This document shows, piece by piece, positions 7,448-13,076 of a stretch of DNA of 13,861 nucleotides. Within the stretch, counting starts at the first letter, position 1. Every line of letters begins with the position of its first letter. The DNA is taken from positions 1 through 13,861 of the forward strand of contig CAZCWX010000423.1 of assembly GCA_964502465.1 (NCBI GenBank), read 5' to 3'. A program made the translations under genes and the position numbers. A model generated the notes under the pieces. The model was not told the DNA's origin. It did no database searches and saw only the letters and a list, made by a program, of their open reading frames with translations. The DNA is from CAZCWX01 sp964502465. GTDB taxonomy: Bacteria; Desulfobacterota; Binatia; Bin18.

Positions 7448-7744
7448 ATGAGAAGAGCGATACTTATTGGTGTGTTGCTGGTTCCACTGGGAATAGCTGC
7501 CTGTTCTTATACACAGTCCTACACAAAGAAACGCTGGGACAACTTTAAGGAAGAAGTGAGAAAAGAGGCAGTGAAACCGAGAACCAAGGAAGGGATCTGC
7601 CAGAGTCAGGGCGGCATTCTCTACAATGAGAAATGTTACACCCCCAGTGAGGCAATCGCTGACCAAGAGACCTGCCGGATGCGAGGGGGGCTCTTTCTCG
7701 ACGAACAATGCTTTTTTCTCGAAGAAGGAAACCCAGCTCTCTAG
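7448..7744 (+). CDS. small lipoprotein with two C-x3-GG-x6-C motifs
   Basis: A 98-residue putative lipoprotein. Two Arg and a hydrophobic stretch lead to the lipobox IAAC, with lipidated Cys19. Ser at +2 favours the outer membrane under the usual Lol rule. The mature part starts with a charged helix-like segment (KKRWDNFKEEVRKEA). Two copies of one motif follow: CQSQGGILYNEKC and CRMRGGLFLDEQC, both C-x3-G-G-(I/L)-x5-C. Each Cys pair could form a periplasmic disulphide hairpin. I recognise no named family. It sits 29 nt after argE on the same strand, so co-transcription is likely, though a shared function is not evident. Confidence 0.7.
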   Translation: MRRAILIGVLLVPLGIAACSYTQSYTKKRWDNFKEEVRKEAVKPRTKEGICQSQGGILYNEKCYTPSEAIADQETCRMRGGLFLDEQCFFLEEGNPAL

Positions 7745-7760
7745 CTCAGTGCGGAGGGCG

Positions 7761-7807
7761 GAATGCAGGTTGCGGAATAGAAGCTTCCCATCCGGATCTC
7801 TGCATTC
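7761..7807. other. inverted repeat between convergent genes
   Basis: GAATGCAG (7761-7768) and CTGCATTC (7800-7807) are perfect 8-nt inverted repeats with a 31-nt loop. They lie in the 69-nt gap between the convergent lipoprotein and molybdoenzyme genes, with a short T-run on the plus side. This could be a weak two-way terminator or a remnant of a palindromic repeat. Confidence 0.3.
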
Positions 7808-7813
7808 TTTCCT

Positions 7814-9823
7814 TCACCCCCGGTCTTTTTTCTCCACCTCAACCCGCGCGTCATTGAAACACGCTCCTCCACCGACTTCGTTGATATCGGCTGGGCACAG
7901 CGCGGTAGAAGTGAAACCGTTGAGCGAGGACTTGCGCCACGCTCCCTTAGGGAGCGATACCACGCCTTCCCGTACACGAGGACTCACTTTCGCCCAACAG
8001 ACCACTTCTCCCAACTCGTTCCATACCCGCACGATATCGCCATCGACAATCTGTCTTGCTGCAGCATCGTAGGGGTGGATGGTCAACCAGAGTTTCGGGT
8101 AATTGAATTCGCCCAGGGTGCTGGTGATCATTTTGGTATTGCTCGGGCTGATGAGAGCAAGAGGGTACTCTTCGTTCTTCACCGGCTGATAGCGGAACGG
8201 AGATTTTCCTAAGGCTGCTGGAGTGAGATGGATTTTCCCGTCCGGAGTGCGTGGAAAGACAGTCTCGAATTGGATTGGGGTCGGGCCAGGGAAATCGTAT
8301 CGCTGGAGTCCTCCATTGGTCAAAAGCGACAGGTCTGCCACCTGGCGATCGAGTTTGATCGTCTCAGCAACCTTTTGCATGCAGGTTTCGGTATGCCAAA
8401 AAAACGGTTCATGCTGCCAGCCCATGGCACGCCCTAAGGCTGCGAACACTGCTTCGTTGGCTTTTGCTTCGCCGCGGGGTGAGATAACTGGCTGCGCACC
8501 ACCGACGACATAGCTGCCGTATGATCGGCGGATTTCGTACTGCTCCACAAAGGTGACTGCTGGGAGAAGGATGTCGGCGTACTGAGCGGTATCGGTTAGC
8601 ACTTGCTCGAAAACCACGGTAAATAAGTCTTCTCGCGTTAAGCCACGCAGAACGGCATGTTGATCAGGGGCAGTCACCGCGGGATTGCAGTTGTATACGA
8701 ACAGGCCTTTGATCGGTGGACGCAAGGTGTCGGTCAATGCCGCACCAAGCTGGGTCTGGTTAATGATGCGGGTTTGCCAGGGAACTGAACCAAAAATTTT
8801 GCTGGTGTCCAACGGGGCGGCACCACTGTTACTCATGGTATACCCGCCGCCACGCACGCCAAATTTGCCCAACAAGGCGGGCATGGCTAGAATCGCAGCC
8901 AACGCCTGACCGCCATTGCGATTGCGTTCCACGCCCCAGCCAGAGCGGATCACTGCCGGGGTGGCTGCCGCATAGACCTGAGCCAGGGTGTGAATATCGT
9001 GTGGCTTGACCCGTGCCTCTGCTGCCGCACGCTCGACCGACCATTCCTCTGCTTGCTGGAGCAACGGGGTAATGCCGTCGGCGTGTTGATCCAGAAAAGC
9101 CAGGTCGAGTTGGCCCGCCTCTTTCCACAGGCGAATCATGGCAAGAGCGACTGGCAAGTCGGTACCAGGAAAGACTGGCAGATGCAGATCGACTTCTTGA
9201 GAGGAAAACGTTTGCAGGGGGTTGACCAAGGCGATGAAAGCGCCGGTTTTTTTGGCCTGGCGCAGCAGTGGAACCAGATGGATATTTGAGGCCTTGGGAT
9301 TTGCTCCCCAGAGAATAATACATTTGGCTAGCGGATAATCTTCAAAGGCGACACCGGGTATGCGACCGTACATGCCCATGGCGACCTCTGTGGAAGGCGC
9401 AGCACAGAGTGTTTTGGCCATGCGAGAGGCACCAAGGGTAGCAAAATAAAAGTTATCTAGAAAAGAATCCCCCAGCAGACCATTCGAGCCACCATAATGA
9501 TATGGCAAAATCGCCTCTCCACCCCACTGCTGGATAATGGACCGAAAACGGGTGGTAATCTCGGCGATCGCTTCATTCCAGGAGATACGGACAAATGCGC
9601 CGGTCCCTTTCGGCCCAGTGCGCCGCATAGGGTACAGTAGACGGTCTTCATGATACACCCGGCGATCGAAGCGAGAGATCTTGTCGCAGATGAACCCGTT
9701 GGTCGTTGGGTGGTCCTTCGTGCCACGGATGCGATCGATAATCCCATCCGTGACCGTCACTTCCAGCCCGCACGTATCCGGGCAGTCCATTGTACAGGTG
9801 GTACGAACGATCTGTGTAGTCAT
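7814..9823 (-). CDS. molybdopterin-dependent oxidoreductase (DMSO reductase superfamily), 4Fe-4S type
   Basis: A 669-residue catalytic subunit of the DMSO-reductase superfamily binding a bis-molybdopterin cofactor and one [4Fe-4S] cluster. The cluster motif is Cys10-x3-Cys14-x3-Cys18-x27-Cys46. The central molybdopterin domain includes ISWNEAIAEI near 80, YHYGGSNGLLGDS near 108-120, LWGANPKASN (171-180) and LPAVTFVEQYEIRRSYG near 430-445. The C-terminal dinucleotide-binding domain (about 550-669) has LISPSNTKMITSTLGE and INEVGGGACFNDARV. There is no twin-arginine signal, so the enzyme is cytosolic. No electron-transfer or membrane-anchor subunit is adjacent, so it probably acts alone or with an unlinked partner. 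The region where formate dehydrogenase H has selenocysteine reads C140-A-A-P-S144 here. The substrate cannot be inferred. An alpha/beta hydrolase lies upstream across a palindromic repeat. Confidence 0.9.
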   Translation of the reverse strand: MTTQIVRTTCTMDCPDTCGLEVTVTDGIIDRIRGTKDHPTTNGFICDKISRFDRRVYHEDRLLYPMRRTGPKGTGAFVRISWNEAIAEITTRFRSIIQQWGGEAILPYHYGGSNGLLGDSFLDNFYFATLGASRMAKTLCAAPSTEVAMGMYGRIPGVAFEDYPLAKCIILWGANPKASNIHLVPLLRQAKKTGAFIALVNPLQTFSSQEVDLHLPVFPGTDLPVALAMIRLWKEAGQLDLAFLDQHADGITPLLQQAEEWSVERAAAEARVKPHDIHTLAQVYAAATPAVIRSGWGVERNRNGGQALAAILAMPALLGKFGVRGGGYTMSNSGAAPLDTSKIFGSVPWQTRIINQTQLGAALTDTLRPPIKGLFVYNCNPAVTAPDQHAVLRGLTREDLFTVVFEQVLTDTAQYADILLPAVTFVEQYEIRRSYGSYVVGGAQPVISPRGEAKANEAVFAALGRAMGWQHEPFFWHTETCMQKVAETIKLDRQVADLSLLTNGGLQRYDFPGPTPIQFETVFPRTPDGKIHLTPAALGKSPFRYQPVKNEEYPLALISPSNTKMITSTLGEFNYPKLWLTIHPYDAAARQIVDGDIVRVWNELGEVVCWAKVSPRVREGVVSLPKGAWRKSSLNGFTSTALCPADINEVGGGACFNDARVEVEKKDRG

Positions 9824-9888
9824 GAAGTGATGCCTCTCGGTAGTGGGTTCCCTCTCCCCTTGTGAGACTGCTTAAAAAAGGCTCCTCA

Positions 9889-9971
9889 TGCTTCGACAGG
9901 CTCAGCACGAACGGAAAATCTGTAACGATTCAATCTCCGACTCGTTCGCCCTGAGCGTGCAAAGGGTGAAG
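9889..9971. repeat. REP-like imperfect palindrome (TTCGACAGGCTCAG family)
   Basis: The left arm GCTTCGACAGGCTCAGCACG (starting 9890) continues to ACGG at 9914. The right arm at 9943-9971 starts CGTTCGCCCTGAGCGTGC and ends GGTGAAG. The two arms are imperfect inverted repeats. TTCGACAGGCTCAG is the core of an intergenic repeat I know from many environmental bacterial genomes, where it yields spurious peptides such as LSLSKHE. It fills part of the 201-nt spacer between the hydrolase and molybdoenzyme genes. CTCTCCCCTT (9853-9862) and TGGGGGAGGGAGA (10006-10018) flank it as a looser C-rich/G-rich pair. Confidence 0.7.
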
Positions 9972-10024
9972 GCGAGTTCTTCAGCACGCTCCTTGTGGGG
10001 GAGGGAGAATAACACGAGGTTTTT

Positions 10025-10909
10025 CTATCCCCGCGCTGGTAGATGCTCCTTGAACCAGGCATTGGTGTGTTGCACAACCAGTTCGAAGCCCTGACCGCGG
10101 TACACGTCATCGTGCACCATGTTTTCGAGGACAACCAGCTTTTTCGGCTGCTTCGCTTTGGCATACATGCTCTGAGCTTCGAACAGCGGCACAAGCTTAT
10201 CCTTATCCGTATGAATCCACATAATAGCTCGTGGTGCGATGCGGTCCACTACACTTTCAGGTTTGAACTCCATAATGTCTAACAGCGATTCAAAGGACAC
10301 CTCGGGCTTCCACTGCGGGAAGAGCTTCTGGGTCTTCTCGATATCAGCAACGACATGGGGATCTCGGGCCATGAGCCGGAGCGTTTGCATGTATGAGGGT
10401 TTGCCGGTGAGAACAAACTCCGTCTTCGCTCGCCGGACCTTATCCATAAAAGCGTCGAAATTGGGACCGAAGCGAAACTGACGCTCGCAATCTCCCGGAC
10501 CCACAACTGCCACGGTACATTGGGCGCGATCGTCGATCCCCGCAGTATAGGTCACGTTGGCGCAGCCAAAGCTGGTACCATAGAGTCCGATGCGGTCAGG
10601 ATTCACTTCGGGTTGGTTCTGCATGAACGTCATAGCGCTGCGGATGTCGGTTACCTGGGCCATTGGGATCAGTCGACTACGTGGCTCGCCGCCACTCTCG
10701 CCGAAGTATCGGTAATCGAAATTCAGGGTGATATATCCCTCAGAGCGTAATCGTTCGGCGTTTTTTGGCAGCCACATTTCTTTCACAGCGGTGAAGCCAT
10801 GGCAGAAGATCACCGCCGCCCGTTTCTCACCCTGTTTGTAGTCATCCGGGACGCCAAGGATACCGACGACCGGAACACCTTCGCTATAAAATTGCACTGT
10901 CCGTTCCAT
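10025..10909 (-). CDS. alpha/beta hydrolase
   Basis: A 294-residue serine hydrolase of the alpha/beta fold, probably cytosolic, as no signal peptide is seen. Oxyanion motif HGF (37-39), nucleophile Ser113 in GTSFG (111-115), acid probably Asp235 or Asp237 in HTDKDKLVP, and His266 in ENMVHDD, so the triad is complete and in order. NFDYRYFGESGG after strand 4 resembles the dienelactone-hydrolase and peptidase S9-like branch. Esterase, thioesterase or C-C hydrolase activity are all possible. The start at 10909 has AGGAGGG just upstream. A longer in-frame extension to 11158 would translate the palindromic spacer and overlap the GST gene, and is rejected. Co-directional with the GST gene upstream (172-nt gap) and the molybdoenzyme downstream (201-nt gap). 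Confidence 0.88.
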   Translation of the reverse strand: MERTVQFYSEGVPVVGILGVPDDYKQGEKRAAVIFCHGFTAVKEMWLPKNAERLRSEGYITLNFDYRYFGESGGEPRSRLIPMAQVTDIRSAMTFMQNQPEVNPDRIGLYGTSFGCANVTYTAGIDDRAQCTVAVVGPGDCERQFRFGPNFDAFMDKVRRAKTEFVLTGKPSYMQTLRLMARDPHVVADIEKTQKLFPQWKPEVSFESLLDIMEFKPESVVDRIAPRAIMWIHTDKDKLVPLFEAQSMYAKAKQPKKLVVLENMVHDDVYRGQGFELVVQHTNAWFKEHLPARG

Positions 10910-10913
10910 ACGA

Positions 10914-10920
10914 CCCTCCT
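10914..10920 (-). promoter_or_regulatory. ribosome binding site of the alpha/beta hydrolase
   Basis: AGGAGGG on the minus strand, 4 nt before ATG 10909. This strong site settles the start and excludes the 83-residue N-terminal extension. Confidence 0.7.
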
Positions 10921-10930
10921 TTGTCAGACA

Positions 10931-11071
10931 AGAATCGGAGAATCGGGGAATCAACGAGAGATAGAGAGTTGAGACAGAGAGAGGCGAGGTGGAAGTGCTG
11001 TCTCTGTCTTCTTCCGCCGTTTCTCCCGGTCCCCGGTTCTCCGGTTCATTCTTCCCCCGGTTCTCCGGTTC
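10931..11071. repeat. large imperfect palindrome with 17-nt direct repeats
   Basis: The spacer between the GST and hydrolase genes is almost entirely structured. CCCCGGTTCTCCGGTTC occurs twice, at 11031-11047 and 11055-11071. The left side AGAATCGGAGAATCGGGGAA (from 10931) is an imperfect reverse complement of these units. Inside, GACAGAGA (10973-10980) and TCTCTGTC (11001-11008) are perfect 8-nt inverted repeats. The whole can fold as one long hairpin. No open frame here looks genuine. Confidence 0.65.
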
Positions 11072-11081
11072 TCTTCGGTTT

Positions 11082-11732
11082 CTATGCTCGCATGCCAGCC
11101 GCCTTTGCTTTCTCGTGTAAGCTGGCTGTAGCGCTGGACCGTGCGCTGACGCGCTCAAACCAGGCCATCACATTTTTGAGATTGGGATTGATCTTCTGAC
11201 CAACACCCGCGCCAAAGTCGAGGGCGACGTACAAGATAATGTCGGGCAGCGTGAGTCGGTTGCCAGCGATAAAGGACTTCCCTTCCATGAGCTTGTCGAG
11301 CCATTCAAGCTTTTCTTGTGCGATGGCCTTCAGTCCCGCAGCCGCTTCAGGGAGACAATGCATACGATCCTGGAACATCTTGAGTCCTTCAGCAAAGCGA
11401 AAGCCATTGTAGAGGTTTTCGGTAATGTTGAGTTCAATGCGGCGTTGCCACATACGCGTCTCGGCTTTCTCTTCCGGGGTTGCGCCAATCAGAGCCGGTG
11501 TGGGAAACTTGTCTTCCAGGTACTCGCAGATGGCGACCGTTTCGCCGAGCACCTGACCGTTGTCGAGTTCCAGCGCTGGCATCTGGCCGCCGGGGTTCTT
11601 GTCTGTGTAGGGCGGTTGGCGATTCTCGGCACCGAGGATATCAATCTCGATGGTTGGCAGGGTAATCTCTTTCTCGGCCATAAACATACGCACACAGCGT
11701 GGGTTGGGTCCGAGTGAATTGTAGAGTTGCAT
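11082..11732 (-). CDS. glutathione S-transferase family protein
   Basis: A 216-residue cytosolic GST-like protein. The N-terminal thioredoxin-fold domain (1-75) begins MQLYNSLGPNPRCVRM. Pro52 in GGQMPAL is the expected cis-proline, and Glu64-Thr65 in LGETVAICEYLE stands where the glutathione-binding E-S/T pair sits. The helical C-terminal domain (about 90-210) contains the GST folding motif region FIAGNRLTLPDIILYVAL. Ser6 or nearby residues could activate the thiol, but the catalytic residue is not certain. GAGGAGGAAC just upstream fixes the start. The gene is divergent from an SDR across a 148-nt shared promoter region and upstream of the hydrolase. A role in detoxification or breakdown of electrophilic compounds is plausible but unproven. 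Confidence 0.9.
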   Translation of the reverse strand: MQLYNSLGPNPRCVRMFMAEKEITLPTIEIDILGAENRQPPYTDKNPGGQMPALELDNGQVLGETVAICEYLEDKFPTPALIGATPEEKAETRMWQRRIELNITENLYNGFRFAEGLKMFQDRMHCLPEAAAGLKAIAQEKLEWLDKLMEGKSFIAGNRLTLPDIILYVALDFGAGVGQKINPNLKNVMAWFERVSARSSATASLHEKAKAAGMRA

Positions 11733-11779
11733 CTGTTCCTCCTCAGGAGAGTAGTACTGCTGCGATTTACCTTATTTCG

Positions 11780-11796
11780 CGGTTGTCACGCAACCG
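11780..11796. promoter_or_regulatory. candidate operator in the GST/SDR divergent region
   Basis: CGGTTG-tcacg-CAACCG is a perfect 6-nt inverted repeat with a 5-nt spacer, in the middle of the 148-nt gap between the divergent GST (start 11732) and SDR (start 11881) genes. Size and position suit a dimeric repressor site such as those of TetR-type proteins. No regulator gene is present in the window. Confidence 0.3.
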
Positions 11797-11865
11797 GAGT
11801 TTGCACGGAGCGGAGTAAATGTGGTAGATCCTCTTGCCGTCGTACAAGGTGTAGGTATTCCAGTC

Positions 11866-11874
11866 AAAGGAGGG
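11866..11874 (+). promoter_or_regulatory. ribosome binding site of the second SDR
   Basis: AAAGGAGGG lies 6 nt before ATG 11881. It excludes the in-frame GTG at 11821, which would add 20 residues translated from the promoter region. Confidence 0.75.
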
Positions 11875-11880
11875 TTGTCT

Positions 11881-12696
11881 ATGAAATTGAAAGATAAAGT
11901 ATCGCTGATCACTGGTGCCGCTTCAGGTATGGGGCGGGCAACGGCGATTCTCTTTGCGCGTGAAGGGAGCAAGGTGGTTGCTGTGGATGTCGCTGAAGCT
12001 GGTGGCCAAAAGACGGTCGATCTCATCCACGAGATGGGTGCTGACGCGATTTTCGTGAAAGCCGATGTGTCGCGTGAGGCCGACGCCCGCAACATGGTGG
12101 AGCAAACGATTGCTCGCTATGGTCGCCTCGATGTGTTGTTCAATAACGCCGGAGTCGCGCAAGGGGTTGAACTCACCGAAATGACTGAAGAGGAGTGGGA
12201 CCGGGTAATCGATATCGACTTGAAAGGGGTATTCCTTGGTTCCAAGTATGGCATTCGTGAGATGCTCAAGACGGGTGGGGGCTCGATCGTGAATACCGCC
12301 TCAATCTCTGGTCTCGTCGCGCAGAACTTTCTGCCTGCGTACAACGCGGCCAAGGCTGGGGTGATCAACCTGACCCGGCACATTGCAGTTGAGTACGGCT
12401 CACGCAATATTCGCGCGAACGCTATCTGTCCCGGGGCAATTGATACGCCCATGCTGCAAAGTGCAGTCAGCGGCAAGCCTGAGAACGAACCGGTCGTGAA
12501 ATATTTCCACCATATGGCACCGCTGCATCGGTTGGGAACGCCGGAAGACATCGCCAAGGCGGCCCTCTTCCTAGCTTCGGATGATTCCTCGTTTGTGACG
12601 GGTCATGCGTTGGTGGTGGATGGCGGTCTAACCGCCGGCACGTTCATGGATCCAGACCGCATTCGGGCAATGGCGGAGGATATTTTGAAAAAATAG
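11881..12696 (+). CDS. classical SDR-family oxidoreductase, second gene
   Basis: A 271-residue Rossmann-fold oxidoreductase, cytosolic. TGAASGMG (11-18) binds the cofactor. Asp36 at the end of strand 2 and Asp62-Val63 suggest NAD(H). NNAG is at 88-91, Ser141 in NTASISG, and Tyr154-x3-Lys158 in PAYNAAKAG. The position of the fourth catalytic residue, normally Asn in VNLKG, reads Asp113 (IDIDLKGVF). ICPGAIDTPM and DSSFVTGHALVVDGG are also typical. A C-terminal tail of about 20 residues (FMDPDRIRAMAEDILKK) extends beyond the usual end. It resembles cyclohexanol, 2,5-dichlorohydroquinol or hydroxysteroid dehydrogenase-like SDRs, but the substrate is unknown. It is divergent from the GST gene, and its stop is followed at once by a repeat cluster. 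Confidence 0.9.
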   Translation: MKLKDKVSLITGAASGMGRATAILFAREGSKVVAVDVAEAGGQKTVDLIHEMGADAIFVKADVSREADARNMVEQTIARYGRLDVLFNNAGVAQGVELTEMTEEEWDRVIDIDLKGVFLGSKYGIREMLKTGGGSIVNTASISGLVAQNFLPAYNAAKAGVINLTRHIAVEYGSRNIRANAICPGAIDTPMLQSAVSGKPENEPVVKYFHHMAPLHRLGTPEDIAKAALFLASDDSSFVTGHALVVDGGLTAGTFMDPDRIRAMAEDILKK

Positions 12697-12702
12697 GAGC
12701 TG

Positions 12703-12730
12703 GGGACTGGAGGTTAGGGATTGGAGGCTG
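12703..12730 (+). repeat. G-rich 14-nt tandem repeat
   Basis: GGGACTGGAGGTTA (12703-12716) and GGGATTGGAGGCTG (12717-12730) are adjacent 14-nt units differing at three positions. The array begins six bases after the SDR stop codon. A related G-rich sequence occurs in the opposite orientation at 13123-13145. Confidence 0.6.
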
Positions 12731-12767
12731 GTGTTGCGGATTCCTTGAGGCGTACGGGTAATTCCGG

Positions 12768-12788
12768 GGCACCCCTTTCCTGGGTGCC
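12768..12788. repeat. short hairpin GGCACCC/GGGTGCC
   Basis: GGCACCC (12768-12774) and GGGTGCC (12782-12788) are perfect 7-nt inverted repeats around CCTTTCCT-like loop bases. There is no T-run on the plus side, so it is a weak terminator candidate for the SDR and is more probably part of the repeat cluster. Confidence 0.45.
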
Positions 12789-12851
12789 GGCCTAGGCGGG
12801 CACGACGGTGAGGTGGTCATTCCTCCAAAAAAGGGACAGCAGGTTGGATAA

Positions 12852-12927
12852 TGTCATTGCGAGGAGCATCAGCGACGAAGCAATCTCTCTGGCAGGCAGG
12901 GATTGCTTCGCTGCGCTCGCAATGACA
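12852..12927. repeat. palindromic REP/MITE-like element (TGTCATTGCGAG family)
   Basis: Outer arms TGTCATTGCGAG (12852-12863) and CTCGCAATGACA (12916-12927) are perfect 12-nt inverted repeats. Inner arms CGAAGCAATC (12876-12885) and GATTGCTTCG (12901-12910) are perfect 10-nt inverted repeats, so the 76-nt element folds into a near-continuous hairpin. This sequence type recurs in many unrelated bacterial genomes. Flanking GGGACAG (12833-12839) and CTGTCTC (12939-12945) extend the symmetry imperfectly. Confidence 0.8.
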
Positions 12928-12983
12928 CCACAGCGGGACTGTCTCTCTTTTCATGCTCCAGAGCGCGCCGCGGGCGCATGAAC

Positions 12984-13003
12984 ATTCCCGCGAAGGCGGG
13001 AAT
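12984..13003. repeat. short palindrome ATTCCCGC-GAAG-GCGGGAAT
   Basis: A perfect 8-nt stem with a GAAG loop. It has the same ATTCCC...GGGAAT layout as neisserial dRS3 units and related dispersed repeats in other bacteria. Whether it belongs to that family here is inference. Confidence 0.6.
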
Positions 13004-13076
13004 CCAGTCTTCGCTTAGCAGGGACGCCTACTGACAGACTTGGCCACACGGTGTGCAAAATACACGCGGGTTTCAC

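Larger units (their letters stand above)
12697..13076. other. 380-nt gene-less region made of several small repeat types
   Basis: No coding frame is supported. The stretch contains, in order, a G-rich two-unit tandem repeat, a GGCACCC hairpin, a long CATTGCGAG palindrome and a short ATTCCCGC hairpin, each listed separately. It separates the tail-to-tail SDR and MFS genes, so any hairpin may also stop transcription. Confidence 0.7.

Noticed and set aside
8829..9323. 164-residue minus-strand open frame inside the molybdoenzyme gene
   Set aside because: Shifted-frame shadow rich in Arg/Ser/Gly, without domain motifs.
10910..11158. N-terminal extension of the alpha/beta hydrolase
   Set aside because: It would translate a palindromic spacer and overlap the GST gene; AGGAGGG marks the start at 10909.
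12697..13076. CRISPR array
   Set aside because: The repeats are of different families and palindromic, without regular spacing or unique spacers.
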